DNA from: DASUAS01 sp963819475
GTDB lineage: Bacteria > Actinomycetota > Acidimicrobiia > IMCC26256 > DASPTH01
Assembly: GCA_963819475.1 (NCBI GenBank)
Contig: CAWFWE010000004.1
Coordinates: forward strand, 992,001 to 1,056,000
DNA: 64,000 nt
Direction: 5' to 3'
Both the position numbers and the translations under genes were made by a program. Positions 34,147 to 43,945 of the stretch are shown here, one piece after another (position 1 is the stretch's first letter; each line of letters starts with the position of its first letter). The notes under the pieces were generated by a model, which worked only from the letters and a program-made list of their open reading frames with translations, searched no databases and had not been told where the DNA came from.

Positions 34147-34317
34147 CTAGATCCGCCGTCGGCCGATACCGCGCCCCGGGGTGACGGCTGCGGCGACCAC
34201 GGCGGTCTTCGCTACCGGCGACGGGCCGGGTGAGACAGCTTTAGCTACGACCGCGGTCTTCGCGACCGGGTGGCCGATGACTCCTGCTCTTCCAACCCGT
34301 GCTGCTCTGAGAGGCAT
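34147..34317 (-). CDS. Small basic protein with repeated PVAKTAVVA motif
   Basis: 56 residues, too short for most gene finders. The translation contains PVAKTAVVAKAV and PVAKTAVVAAAV separated by SPGPS, and ends GRGIGRRRI. The ATG is two bases after the stop of the DUF6325 gene, so the two are coupled. Small Arg/Ala-rich partners with a TAVVA core often follow DUF6325 genes in actinobacteria. Function unknown. Confidence 0.6.
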   Translation of the reverse strand: MPLRAARVGRAGVIGHPVAKTAVVAKAVSPGPSPVAKTAVVAAAVTPGRGIGRRRI

Positions 34318-34319
34318 GT

Positions 34320-34778
34320 TCAGGCTCCTACGGTCGCGGATGCTTCGTCGGCCTCGATCGAGGCGATGATCGCTTGGATGGAAATCCGTCCGTTGGCGAT
34401 CAGCTGACCGTCTGAGCGGCGTGCCGCTGATGCGAACGGAGCGGCCCAGAGGTTTTCCCAGATGAGTACGCCGGCGGTGCTGCCCGGTTCCATCGCAGCG
34501 GCGAGGTGCTCGACGTCTTCTTCGGCCAACAGCTCAGCCAGTTCGGCTTCGAGTGTTTCGAGCTCCCCGAGCTCGGCGACGTCGGAAAGTTCCATGGCGT
34601 CGACGGATCCATCCGCGTCTTTCGTCACGATCAGCACGTCAATCACGCGGATGATCCCGCGGTCCACGAGGGAGAGCAGTTCCTTCGTCATCTCGCCGGT
34701 GAAGTTGCTGGCTCCGGCCGGAAACTCGACGACGACGTAGTCAACCGGACCTAGTTCATCGAGCGATACTTCGGTCAT
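34320..34778 (-). CDS. DUF6325-like protein
   Basis: 152 residues: LGPVDYVVVEFPAGASNFTG, LLSLVDRGIIRVIDVLIVTK, an acidic middle (ELETLEAELAELLAEEDVE) and GSTAGVLIWENLWAAPFA. This layout is that of small actinobacterial proteins related to DUF1269/DUF6325 membrane-associated stress proteins. The biochemical role is unknown. ATG 34778 is chosen (AGGTG upstream) over a TTG one codon earlier. Coupled with the 56-residue gene downstream. Confidence 0.75.
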   Translation of the reverse strand: MTEVSLDELGPVDYVVVEFPAGASNFTGEMTKELLSLVDRGIIRVIDVLIVTKDADGSVDAMELSDVAELGELETLEAELAELLAEEDVEHLAAAMEPGSTAGVLIWENLWAAPFASAARRSDGQLIANGRISIQAIIASIEADEASATVGA

Positions 34779-35061
34779 CAAGACTCACCTTCGTTTGAGG
34801 GCTGATCGGTCGCGGCGATCGCGTGCGACTGCTCGTCGCGGCGCGTCGATCACGATTGCACCTGGGCGGGCCTCTCACCTTCGACGCAGAGGCGCTGCGT
34901 TCGTCGGGCGGGGTCTTGACCCGGCCGAACGAACGTCGCTCCAAGGAAGCTGGGAGTGAAGGTACGTCGGCCGTTGCTGAAGTGCAAGACGCACGGTGTT
35001 GGCCGGCTGGCGTAGATTGCGCACTCATGGCCAAGCCGTCCACCAGTTGGAGAGATTCGTC
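34779..35061. other. Divergent intergenic region, no gene seen
   Basis: About 280 bases between the divergent DUF6325 and sulfatase genes. It must hold both promoters. I see no clear operator; open frames here resemble no family. Confidence 0.4.
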
Positions 35062-37416
35062 GTGACGCAAGGACACAAGGGCAAGATCGCGCTCGACATT
35101 CGTGACTCGGTGGCCGACTGGACGCCGTACCTTCCGCCGAAGGCACCTGAGGGTGCTCCCAACGTTCTGTACATCGCTTGGGACGACGTGGGCTACGGCA
35201 CGATGGATGTCTTCGGTGGTCCGGTCGAGACGCCGAACATGCGCAGGGTTGCCGACATGGGGGTCCGTTTCTCGAACTTCCACACGACGGCGCTGTGCTC
35301 GCCGACGCGGTCGTCGTTGTTGACTGGTCGCAACGCGACGAGCAACGGTATGGCGACCATCGCCGAGTTCAGTTCGGGGTTCCCTGGCATCTCGACGCGC
35401 ATCCCGTTCGAGAACGGATTCATCTCCGAGGTGCTCGTCGAGCGCGGGTACAACACGTACTGCGTCGGCAAGTGGCACCTCACCCCGGGCGAGGAGTGCA
35501 ACCTCGCTGCCTACAAGGGTCGCTGGCCCCTCGGGCGCGGCTTCGAGCGGTATTACGGATTCCTCGGCGGCGAGGCCAACCAGTGGTATCCCGATCTCGT
35601 CCAGGACAACAGCCAGATCGATGCTCCCGGCACTCCCGAGGACGGTTACCACCTGTCGAAGGATCTTGCTGACCAGGCGATCGGGATGATCCAGGCCGCC
35701 AAGGTGATCGACCCCGACAAACCGTTCTTCATGTATCTCGCACCAGGGGCTGGGCACGCGCCGCACCAGGTGTTCGAGGAGTGGGCCGACAAGTACAAGG
35801 GGAAGTTCGACCAGGGTTACGAAGCCATCCGCGAGGGCATCCTCGCCCAGCAGAAAAAGCTGGGGCTGCTCCCCGACGACACCGAGCTGTCGCCGATCAA
35901 TCCACACGGTGAGCCCGCCCGCACCGGTCCTGACGGTCAGCCCTGGCCAGTTCTCGACACGGTGCGTCCCTGGGATTCGCTCAACGACGACGAGCGGCGT
36001 CTCTTCGCTCGCATGGCCGAGGTGTTCGCCGGGTTCGTCTCCTACACCGACGACCAGCTCGGGCGCGTGCTCGACTACCTGGAGGAGTCGGGGCAGCTCG
36101 ACAACACGCTCGTCGTCGTGGTGTCGGACAACGGGGCCAGCGGTGAGGGTGGACCGAACGGCTCGTTCAACGAATGGCGATTCTTCAACGGCGTGCCCGA
36201 CACCACGGAAACCACGCTTCCCCACATCGACGAGCTCGGTACGCCGCAGTCCTACAACCACTACTGCACGGGTTGGGCGTGGGCGTTCGACACCCCGTTT
36301 CCGTACTGGAAGCGTTGGGCGGGCTATGAAGGTGGCGTCGCCGACATGTGCCTGGTCGCGTGGCCGAAGCAGATCAAGGCGTCGACCGACGTGCGCCACC
36401 AGTACATCCACGCAGTGGATGTCGTCCCGACCGTCTACGACCTGCTCGGCATCGAGCCACCCGCGGTGATCAAGGGCTACACCCAGAGCCCGATCGAGGG
36501 CGAGAGCTTCGCGGCCGCGCTGACCAACCCAACGGCCCCCGGCAAGCAGACACAGTTCTACGCCATGCTCGGGCAGCGCTCCATCTACCACGACGGATGG
36601 CTGGCCTGCACCGTGCACCCACCGATCTCAGGGTGGGGGAAGTTCGAACTGGACGAGTGGGAGCTCTACGACCTCGAACACGACCGCTCTCAGTCGAAGA
36701 ACGTCGCCGACGCCGAGCCAGCACGCCTCGAAACGCTCAAGAGCCTCTGGTTCTATTACGCCGGGATCTACAACGGCTTGCCGCTCGACGACCGCTCAGC
36801 ACTCGAGCAGATGCTCGCCGAACGTCCGCACGGGGCAACGGACCGTCAGCAGTACACCTACTACCCGCACGTCGCTGATGTCCCTGAGGCCGCCGGTGTC
36901 GCGATCAACGGTCGCTCGTACACCATTGCAGCGGGCGTCGAGATCGACTCCGCACAGGCCCAAGGTGTGTTGTACGCGCACGGTGGCGTCGCGGGTGGCC
37001 ACAGCCTCTACGTCAAGGACAGGAAGCTCCGCTACACCTTCAACTGGCTCGGCACCAAGCTCTACGAGATCGTCGCCGACACAGAAGTCACTGCCGGCTC
37101 GCACATCTTCACCGCCGAGTTCGCGTCCAAAGGTCAGAGCACCGATCCGACCATGCCCGGATTCACCGGAACGTTGACGCTCTACGTCGACACGAAAAAG
37201 GTCGGCGAAGGCGAGATCATCACCCAACCCGGGAACTTCTGCCTCGTCGGAGACGGCATCTGCGTCGGGCGTGACAGTGCATCCCCCGTGACTCCCGAAT
37301 ACACCGCACCGTTCCCATTCACTGGCGGCACCATCGACAAGGTCGTCGTCGACGTATCCGGCGAGAAGTTCGTCGACCACGAAGCCCAGGTTGCCTCCTG
37401 GTTCAGCAAGGACTAA
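35062..37416 (+). CDS. Arylsulfatase (type I, formylglycine-dependent)
   Basis: 784 residues, in the range of large bacterial arylsulfatases. The metal-site start is NVLYIAWDDVGYGTMDVFG, and the sulfatase signature CSPTRSSLLTGR (C79 converted to formylglycine) is complete, as is GYNTYCVGKWHLTP. VVVVSDNGASGEGG supplies further metal ligands. It hydrolyses sulfate esters. No signal peptide is evident, so it may be cytosolic. GTG 35062 with GGAGAG upstream is preferred; a longer ATG frame starts at 34996. A sulfatase-modifying enzyme is not present in the window. Confidence 0.93.
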   Translation: MTQGHKGKIALDIRDSVADWTPYLPPKAPEGAPNVLYIAWDDVGYGTMDVFGGPVETPNMRRVADMGVRFSNFHTTALCSPTRSSLLTGRNATSNGMATIAEFSSGFPGISTRIPFENGFISEVLVERGYNTYCVGKWHLTPGEECNLAAYKGRWPLGRGFERYYGFLGGEANQWYPDLVQDNSQIDAPGTPEDGYHLSKDLADQAIGMIQAAKVIDPDKPFFMYLAPGAGHAPHQVFEEWADKYKGKFDQGYEAIREGILAQQKKLGLLPDDTELSPINPHGEPARTGPDGQPWPVLDTVRPWDSLNDDERRLFARMAEVFAGFVSYTDDQLGRVLDYLEESGQLDNTLVVVVSDNGASGEGGPNGSFNEWRFFNGVPDTTETTLPHIDELGTPQSYNHYCTGWAWAFDTPFPYWKRWAGYEGGVADMCLVAWPKQIKASTDVRHQYIHAVDVVPTVYDLLGIEPPAVIKGYTQSPIEGESFAAALTNPTAPGKQTQFYAMLGQRSIYHDGWLACTVHPPISGWGKFELDEWELYDLEHDRSQSKNVADAEPARLETLKSLWFYYAGIYNGLPLDDRSALEQMLAERPHGATDRQQYTYYPHVADVPEAAGVAINGRSYTIAAGVEIDSAQAQGVLYAHGGVAGGHSLYVKDRKLRYTFNWLGTKLYEIVADTEVTAGSHIFTAEFASKGQSTDPTMPGFTGTLTLYVDTKKVGEGEIITQPGNFCLVGDGICVGRDSASPVTPEYTAPFPFTGGTIDKVVVDVSGEKFVDHEAQVASWFSKD

Positions 37417-37476
37417 CCCGCGACTGCCTCCGCCCTGCGCCAGGTTGCCCACTCGGGCGCATTTCGCGAGGGGCAG

Positions 37477-37881
37477 TTACGACTTCCGTCCAGGCCGAGG
37501 GCGTAGCTGTACACCTTCCTTGACAAGCTGGTACCGCACGCGCTGCGCGTAGATCCCGAGATGTTGTCCGAGACGAACGGTCGACCAGCCGGCCTCGTAG
37601 AGCTGCACCGCGTCGGCAACCTGTTCGGCAGTGAGGCGGTGACGTCGCTGCGGGACGCCTTCGCGCTCGAGGTGCGCTGCCGCCGTGCGCACGTAGACTC
37701 CGAACTTCGCCGCTACGTCTTCGAGCGTGCTCCCAGCCTGATAGGCCCTCACGAGAGCAGCTACTCCGTCAGGAGCGAGACGAACCTGGGCTTGTTTCCG
37801 CTTTCGTGAGACAATTGACGCGGAGCGATCGGACGCCCGATCGGTGTCCTGACCAGCGAGAAGACGTTGAAGACGTATCCG
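37477..37881 (-). pseudogene. Resolvase-associated HTH fragment (serine recombinase tail)
   Basis: About 130 codons encode two helix-turn-helix units: QVRLAPDGVAALVRAYQAGS with LEDVAAKFGVYVRTAAAHL, then RLTAEQVADAVQLYEAGWS with VRLGQHLGIY. Tandem HTHs of this style form the C-terminus of serine recombinases or stand just after them. No ATG, GTG or TTG start is available close upstream and no catalytic domain is present. It therefore appears to be a cut-off tail of a mobile-element gene. Confidence 0.6.
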
Positions 37882-38152
37882 CGTCGCTCGACCCCGGCGC
37901 GGCAGGACGCCGCAGTTGGAGAATCGTGCGCACGGGCTTTGAGTTCCAGGAACGCACCAGTGGCAGGCCGCGTCGGCACGGACTCGTGGCGAGGGCGAAG
38001 ACCGCGCTGACCATGCGGTGCGCACCGAGGCGACTCGGTGTGCGGCGATCCGCCCAGCCCTTCTGGTTGCGAACCGGCGGTCGCGCGGGGTTGGGTCGGC
38101 GTTCGACGAAGCCGCTTCGCCCAAGCTGCTCGACCCGCCGCATGCTCCTGAT

Positions 38153-38884
38153 ATGTTCAGGCATTCGCCCACATCACTCAGGTTCGACTGGGCCGTGAAT
38201 AGGATTCCACCTTTCGACCTTGACGTGGTCGACCACCTCCTGACCACGACGAAGGCCGTGCGCCGTCGTCTGGACGTCGACCGGCCGGTCCCGCGCGACG
38301 TGATCGTCGAGTGTCTGCGCTTAGCGTCGTACGCGCCGAACGCTTCGAACTCACAGGACTGGCGCTGGATCGTGGTGGACGAGCCGGAACAGCGCCGGCG
38401 GGTGGGTGAGCAATACCGCAAAGAGGTCGAGTGGCGATGCACGAAGATGCTCTCCTCCAAGGAGTCGGCCGGCGACGAAGCCGGCGCTCGGATCAGCCGC
38501 TCGGTCCTCTACCTCGCGCAACGGATGGCCGACGTGCCAGTCCTGGTGATCCCCTGCTACGACATCGACGCCGCCGCCGACCGATACGGCCGATTGCTCG
38601 GCGCCGAGCGCGCGCCAGCGGAGATGACGCCGGCGATGTTCGCCTCGATCCTGCCCGCGGTCTGGAGCTTCCAACTTGCGCTCCGAAGCCGTGGCCTCGG
38701 ATCAACCCTCACGACCGCCCACCAGGAGGACCAGCCCGCGATGGCCCAGATCCTCGGTATCCCCGACGGTTGGTACCAGGTCGCGCTGATCCCGTGCGCC
38801 TACACAATCGGCGGTGACTTCCGTCCCTCCCGCCGCGACCCGGTGGCGGACACCGTGATCTGGAACCGATTCGGAGCCTCATGA
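38153..38884 (+). CDS. Nitroreductase-family FMN oxidoreductase
   Basis: 243 residues with the nitroreductase fold: TTKAVRRRLDVDRPVPRDVI, LRLASYAPNASNSQDWRWIV (FMN phosphate region), and the C-terminal ALRSRGLGSTLTTAHQ and IPDGWYQVALIPCAYTIGG. The family reduces nitro groups, quinones or flavins with NAD(P)H. ATG 38153 is used; GTG 38195 is a real alternative, as the family starts close to it. The stop overlaps the LLM oxidoreductase ATG (ATGA), so the two are co-translated. Confidence 0.85.
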   Translation: MFRHSPTSLRFDWAVNRIPPFDLDVVDHLLTTTKAVRRRLDVDRPVPRDVIVECLRLASYAPNASNSQDWRWIVVDEPEQRRRVGEQYRKEVEWRCTKMLSSKESAGDEAGARISRSVLYLAQRMADVPVLVIPCYDIDAAADRYGRLLGAERAPAEMTPAMFASILPAVWSFQLALRSRGLGSTLTTAHQEDQPAMAQILGIPDGWYQVALIPCAYTIGGDFRPSRRDPVADTVIWNRFGAS

Positions 38885-39903
38885 CCGCCGGGCCCGTGCA
38901 GTTCGGGACCGGCACGACCGTCAGGGACTTCTCGTCGTACGTGGAGTGGCTGGACGTCGCCGAGGGCGCCGGGTTCGACCTCTTGACGACGGGCGACTCG
39001 CAGTCGCTCTGGGCCGACCCGTTCGTGAGTTTGACCGTGGCCGCCAAACAGACGACACGTTCGCGGCTCGGCCTCACCGTCTCGAACCCCCGCACCCGCC
39101 ACCCGGCGGTGGTGGCCAGCAGCTTGGTGGCGCTCCAGCAACTCTCCGACGGTCGCATGGTGTACGGGTTCAGCAGCGGCGACAGTGCCCTGCGCAACAT
39201 CGGCGTCCCTCCGGCTTCGGTCGCGGAGATGGACGAGTTTGGCCGCGCCGTGAAAGGTCTCTGCGCCGGCGACACCGTCCTCTATCGCGGGCATGAGCTC
39301 GTCCTTCGGTGGGGTCGCCATCCGACGCCGATCTGGATGGCGGCGGAAGGGCCGCGCACACAGCACCTCGCAGGCCAGATCGCCGACGGGGTTGTGCTGT
39401 CCAACGCGCTCGATCCCGAGGTGCTGGCGCTCGCCCGGCAGCACATCACCGAGGGCGCGGCGTCGGTCGGTCGCTCGATCGACGACATCGAGATCTGGTG
39501 CATGGCCGCCATGTGCCCTGCGTCGACGGAAGAGGAGGGCATCACGAAGCTCCGATTCCTCTTGGCCGGGACCGCCAACCACGTCTACCGGTTCCACACC
39601 GACGGCAAGGCGCTGCCCGGGGAGTACCGCGAGCGCATCACCGAGCTGCAACGGCGCTACGACTCGACTGCGCACGCCACGCCCGAGCGTGCGGAAGCGA
39701 ACGCCCACCTCGTCGAGGAACTCGGCCTGGTGGAGTTCCTCGCTCGACGCTCGGTCATCGCCGGGCCCGTCGAGCGGCGCATCCAGCGCATCCGCGAGTG
39801 CGTCGCGGCCGGAGCCACCAACCTCATCTTGAGCCAGTTCGTCGACGATCAACTCGGATGCATGCGCGAGTTCGCCGACGAGATCAAGCCGATGTTCTCA
39901 TGA
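38881..39903 (+). CDS. LLM-class (luciferase-like, F420- or FMN-dependent) oxidoreductase
   Basis: 340 residues of the bacterial luciferase/F420-dependent reductase fold: VEWLDVAEGAGFDLLTTGDS, TTRSRLGLTVSNPRTRHPAV, LSDGRMVYGFSSGDSALRNI and PTPIWMAAEGPRTQHLAGQI, the last two lining the flavin or F420 site. In actinobacteria most such proteins use F420. Substrate unknown. Translation is coupled to the nitroreductase upstream. Confidence 0.88.
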   Translation: MTAGPVQFGTGTTVRDFSSYVEWLDVAEGAGFDLLTTGDSQSLWADPFVSLTVAAKQTTRSRLGLTVSNPRTRHPAVVASSLVALQQLSDGRMVYGFSSGDSALRNIGVPPASVAEMDEFGRAVKGLCAGDTVLYRGHELVLRWGRHPTPIWMAAEGPRTQHLAGQIADGVVLSNALDPEVLALARQHITEGAASVGRSIDDIEIWCMAAMCPASTEEEGITKLRFLLAGTANHVYRFHTDGKALPGEYRERITELQRRYDSTAHATPERAEANAHLVEELGLVEFLARRSVIAGPVERRIQRIRECVAAGATNLILSQFVDDQLGCMREFADEIKPMFS

Positions 39904-39951
39904 CCACACCGAGCGCTCGAGTGTTCGACTGCTACCGATACCGGGTGCGCG

Positions 39952-40488
39952 TCAGAGCCAGCTGATGCGAGCCGCGGTGACATGTCGTTCGGGAACGCGA
40001 GCGAGGCGACCCTCGTGCACGAGGTCGAGCTGACGGCGAACGCAGTCGACGATGTCCGAGGCCGCCGCATTGATCGCCTCGGCGTCGTCTGGGCCGAGCG
40101 CTGAGGGTTTGATACGGGCATCCTCAAGCACCGAGCGCACATCGCGGAGCCGATCCCCAAGCCACTCCAGCGGGTCGGTGCTCAGCTCGGGGACGAAGAC
40201 CCGCTCGCTCGGCTCCCAGCCCGTGAATCGCGGGTGGTGGTGCGTCCGATCGAATGTCCCCACCGGCCCTGCTGCCGTTTCCAGCAGATCGACTCGCCAC
40301 ATCGGTGCGCCGATGGTGATCGGCCTCGCGGAATAGATCGAACCTTGGAGGTCACCGGCGTCGATCCGGCGAAGTTCGATCCGGACGCCACGCTCGGCGC
40401 CCTCCTGGCCGGGCCTCGGATTCGGATCGACGAAGTAGAGATCGCCCAGGACGACAGCAACGCGCTCGAAGGCGAACATGTTGAGCAT
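39952..40488 (-). CDS. Conserved protein of unknown function
   Basis: 178 residues, not assigned to a named family by me. It starts MLNMFAFERVAVVLGDLYFV, then EGAERGVRIELRRIDAGDL, GSIYSARPITIGAPMWRVDL and FDRTHHHPRFTGWEP, which looks like a compact beta-rich domain with a His-rich loop, followed by helical segments. Antisense to both flanking oxidoreductase genes. I recall similar uncharacterised actinobacterial proteins but cannot give a function. Confidence 0.65.
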   Translation of the reverse strand: MLNMFAFERVAVVLGDLYFVDPNPRPGQEGAERGVRIELRRIDAGDLQGSIYSARPITIGAPMWRVDLLETAAGPVGTFDRTHHHPRFTGWEPSERVFVPELSTDPLEWLGDRLRDVRSVLEDARIKPSALGPDDAEAINAAASDIVDCVRRQLDLVHEGRLARVPERHVTAARISWL

Positions 40489-40723
40489 GAACACGACGCT
40501 AGCGCTCTGAAGTCGGCTCCACCTTGACCTTGCGTGCATCAGCGCGGCTGATGGCGGGGCGCGACGGAGGCCACGACCGGAGCACTCACGGCACTCGGGC
40601 CGGCGTACGGGCGGACTCGCTGCCACCCAGCCTGACCTGCGATGTCCCAATATTTCGGAACGCGAACGGCCTCCTGAGGAAGACTCCGGGCTGGTCGGAT
40701 CATCGGATCAGAGGCGGACCACC

Positions 40724-41336
40724 ATGGACCACAGCGCGCTGTCAATGTCGTTGGGCGAGGCGATCTTCTCGCAGCGGGCGATCCGACGGTTCAAGTCCGA
40801 CTCCATCGCGCTCGAGGACGTTCACCTCATGCTCGAGGCGGCGGTCAAGGCGCCGAACGGTGGTAACCAACAGATTGCGCGGTTTCTCGTGGTGACCGAT
40901 CGCGGTACCAAGCGGGAGTTCGGCGCGCTCTACCGCGAGGCATGGTGGGCGAAGCGTCGTGACGAAGGGTACCAGCGCCGGGAAGACCTCCCACCCCACT
41001 ATCATTCGGCGGCCGGACTTGCCGACTCGATGAGTGACGTGTCCTGCATCGTGTTCGCGGTGGCGCTGCACAACGGCCCTGCCAACTGCGTCATTCCCGC
41101 CGTGCAGAACCTGATGCTCGCGGCGCCGCGCGATGGGGATCGGCTCAGTGCCGACGACGCTCCACCCCTCGGTCATGGAACGCTTCCATCAGATGTTTGC
41201 CATTCCGGACGACGTCGGCTTCCACTTCTGTGTGCCGCTCGGCTATCCGCAGGGAAACTTCGGCCCGACCACGCGCAAGCCGACCTCCGAGACGACCTAC
41301 CTTGACCGATGGGGCGCTCCCGTTCCATGGGAGTGA
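40724..41336 (+). pseudogene. Second nitroreductase-family gene, one frameshift
   Basis: Frame one (from ATG 40724) gives AIFSQRAIRRFKSDSIALED, APNGGNQQIARFLVV and VIPAVQNLMLAA. The expected continuation (MGIGSVPTTLHPSVMERFHQ, HFCVPLGYPQGNFGP, TTYLDRWGAPVPWE) is in the next frame and ends at 41336. The break lies at GCGGCGCCGCGCG near 41125, one base too many. With one base removed the protein would be full length and carry all family motifs, so a sequencing error is as likely as decay. Confidence 0.8.
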
Positions 41337-41554
41337 GGTTCGCCGTGCGGCACACGGGGACGCCATCGATGTCTTCAGGTTCGGGTGATATTGGGTGTCG
41401 GCGTCGTACTACGAATCGCTGAGGTGTTCGCCCCAGGTAGGTGGACCCTCCGCGACGGCTGTGTCGGTCTCGGGAACGTGACTCTGACGATTGCGGAGTC
41501 ATGCGAGGCGACGAACGCGCTCCGCGCATCCGTTTGGCTCGGAGGTGTGTATTC

Positions 41555-41574
41555 TGCAATACTTGTTGTATGCA
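41555..41574. promoter_or_regulatory. Palindrome overlapping the MarR-family start codon
   Basis: TGCAATACTTGTTGTATGCA: arms TGCAATAC and GTATGCA around TTGTT, with the MarR ATG inside the right arm. MarR proteins often repress themselves from such sites. No RBS is visible, so the message may be leaderless. Confidence 0.5.
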
Positions 41575-42043
41575 CGCACGAGGTACCCGTGCCCCCGAGG
41601 TCGTCGACGCGGTGTTACGGGCGTCCCGGGTGCTGGTGTCGGTGGCGGTCCGCTCGTTGGCGGGGGTTGAGGACGATGTGACGCTGGCCCAGTACCGGGC
41701 TCTTGTCGTGCTGGCCGCCCGGGGTCCGCAGCGGCCGACCGCACTGGCCGAGGCGCTGGGGGTCCATCCGTCGACCGTCACTCGCCTCTGTGACCGGCTC
41801 GTCGCGAAACGGCTCATCCGGAGGGGCGCATCGCCGACCAACCGGCGCGAGGTGATCGTCGCACTCACTTCGAAGGGGCGGCGGCTGGTCGATGCAGTCA
41901 CCGGGAAGCGGCGCGCCGAGATTTCAAGGATCGTGGCGCGCGTTCCCGCCGATGAGCGCTCGACACTGGTGCACGCGCTGAATGCGTTGAGCGAAGCCGC
42001 GGAAGAACCCGCGGACGCCGACTGGTTCTTGGGCGAAGCATGA
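41570..42043 (+). CDS. MarR-family transcriptional regulator
   Basis: 157 residues with the MarR winged helix: LAQYRALVVLAARGPQRPTA, the recognition segment LGVHPSTVTRLCDRLVAKRL, and the wing RREVIVALTSKGRRLVD. These dimers respond to small aromatic ligands or stress. The stop overlaps the ATG of the chloride channel gene, so both form an operon and the palindrome at 41555-41574 may control it. Confidence 0.9.
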   Translation: MHARGTRAPEVVDAVLRASRVLVSVAVRSLAGVEDDVTLAQYRALVVLAARGPQRPTALAEALGVHPSTVTRLCDRLVAKRLIRRGASPTNRREVIVALTSKGRRLVDAVTGKRRAEISRIVARVPADERSTLVHALNALSEAAEEPADADWFLGEA

Positions 42044-43830
42044 CGTCGCCTGCGACTCGGAGGGACCAGGCGCGACGTACCAGTTATCTCGCGGGTGTCG
42101 CCGCGGTATTGGGGGTGGCCGGCGGGGGAGCGGCTTGGGTGTTGATTCACCTCATCGCGCTGATCACCAACGTCGTGCTCTTTCACCGGGTGGGTTGGAC
42201 TCTTCCGTCCTTCGCGGACTTCCATCCCGGGCCGATCTTCATCGTGGAAGCCGCCGCTGGTGGACTCGTGGTGTCGCTGATCGCATTGTGGGCGCCGGTG
42301 ATCCGAGGCCACGGTATTCCCGAAGCGATGGAAGCCGTCCTCACCCGCCAGAGCCGAATCGCTCCCCGAGCCGCGGTCGCCAAACCGCTCTCAGCTGCGG
42401 TGGCGATCGGTACCGGTGGACCCTTCGGCGCCGAAGGACCGATCATCGTCACCGGGGGCGCGCTCGGCTCCCTGGTTGGGCAACTGATTCGGGTCACGCC
42501 GTCGGAACGCAAGATCCTCTTGGCGTGCGGAGCGGCGGCTGGCATGTCGGCGACGTTCGGGGCGCCGCTCGCCGCTGTGGTATTGGCGATCGAGCTGCTG
42601 CTGTTCGAGTTCTCGCACCGGGCGTTCGTGCCGCTCGTGGTCGCTTCGAGCGTCGCGGGCGCGATGCACGCGACGCTATTCGGCCCGGGGCCATTGTTTC
42701 ACGTCCCTCCCCACAGCTACGCGGGGCTCGATAGCCTCCCGGTGTTTGCGCTGGTCGGCATCGCGTGCGGGTTCCTCGCGGTCGTAACGTGCAAAGGTCT
42801 CTTCCTCGTCGAAACCGCGTTCCGTCGGATGCCGATCCCGGAATTCTGGCACCCAATCCTGGGCGCCATTGGCTTCGCGTGCGTTGGCCTCGTCGTGCCA
42901 AGAGCGTTGGGCGTGGGTTACGGAACCATCAACGACATTCTCGCGGATCGGCTCGCGATCGGCGTCCTAGGTGCACTACTGATCGCCAAGCTGTTGGCGT
43001 GGTGGGTGGCGTTGGGCTCAGGAACATCGGGAGGGACCCTCGCCCCAATCTTGCTGATCAGCGGCGCCTTCGGAAGCCTCCTGGGCGCGCTGATCAATGA
43101 GCTCGTGCCCGGCTTGCATGTCGCACCCGGCGCGGTGGCACTGGTCGCGATGGCAGCCACGTTCGGCGCCGCGACCCGAGCCACCTTCACCGCGATCGTC
43201 TTCGCGTTCGAGCTCACTCGCGACTATCGCGCGATCATTCCGATCATGCTCGCCGCCGTGATCGCGGATCTCGTCGCCGGCGCGCTACTCGACCATGGAC
43301 TCATGACCGAGAAGCTCTCCCGACGCGGGCTGCATGTCCCCCTCGACTATGCGCCCGATTATCTTCAGGCCACGCAGGTCGCCGCGGCAATGACCACCGC
43401 GGTCACCGTCCTCGACGCGGATGTCCTGGTGAAGGACGCTCGTCATCGAATCGACGGTACCTCGCACAGCGCCTACCCACTTGTTGACCAGCAGCGGCGC
43501 TGTGTCGGGATCGTGTCCCGCAGCGATCTGCTCGGCGTTGACGCGACCGGCGACGCGTCGCTGTCGAGGATCGCGAGCCCGGATGTGGTCACGGTAAGAC
43601 CCGACGACACCTTGTTGACGGCGCTCGAACGCATCGTCAACGAAGAGGTTGAGCACCTCCCCGTCCTCGACGCAGACCGCCACGTCATCGGGATGTGCAC
43701 CCGCACCGACATTCTCCGTGCCCGCAACCAGTATCGCGCCGCGGAAGAAAGCCAAACCGGCTGGCATGGCGTCTGGCGGCGAAGGCGTTCACCGCAGCCG
43801 GAGGTGCCGGAATCGGCGTCGACCGATTGA
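42040..43830 (+). CDS. ClC-family chloride channel/antiporter with C-terminal CBS pair
   Basis: 596 residues. The membrane part (1-~430) carries the ClC signatures: GTGGPFGAEGPIIVTGGALG (the GxEGP selectivity-filter loop with the gating Glu) and the second filter region LGSGTSGGTLAPILLISGAF. Residues ~445-575 form two CBS domains (VKDARHRIDGTSHSAYPLVD; VTVRPDDTLLTALERIVNEE), which bind nucleotides and regulate gating. It moves Cl- or another anion, often against protons. Coupled to the MarR gene upstream. Confidence 0.93.
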   Translation: MTSPATRRDQARRTSYLAGVAAVLGVAGGGAAWVLIHLIALITNVVLFHRVGWTLPSFADFHPGPIFIVEAAAGGLVVSLIALWAPVIRGHGIPEAMEAVLTRQSRIAPRAAVAKPLSAAVAIGTGGPFGAEGPIIVTGGALGSLVGQLIRVTPSERKILLACGAAAGMSATFGAPLAAVVLAIELLLFEFSHRAFVPLVVASSVAGAMHATLFGPGPLFHVPPHSYAGLDSLPVFALVGIACGFLAVVTCKGLFLVETAFRRMPIPEFWHPILGAIGFACVGLVVPRALGVGYGTINDILADRLAIGVLGALLIAKLLAWWVALGSGTSGGTLAPILLISGAFGSLLGALINELVPGLHVAPGAVALVAMAATFGAATRATFTAIVFAFELTRDYRAIIPIMLAAVIADLVAGALLDHGLMTEKLSRRGLHVPLDYAPDYLQATQVAAAMTTAVTVLDADVLVKDARHRIDGTSHSAYPLVDQQRRCVGIVSRSDLLGVDATGDASLSRIASPDVVTVRPDDTLLTALERIVNEEVEHLPVLDADRHVIGMCTRTDILRARNQYRAAEESQTGWHGVWRRRRSPQPEVPESASTD

Positions 43831-43945
43831 CCCGTCACGAGATGTCGGCACGATGCTGGGAGTTCGCTCGCCACACCGTGGCAGGGCGGTTTCGAGCATG
43901 ACACCGGCCGCGCGCGCCAGCGGGCCGGCCGACGCGCACTCGTCC

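Noticed and set aside
37822..38460. N-terminal extension of the HTH fragment to ATG 38460
   Set aside because: It runs antisense through the nitroreductase gene and shows no recombinase homology.
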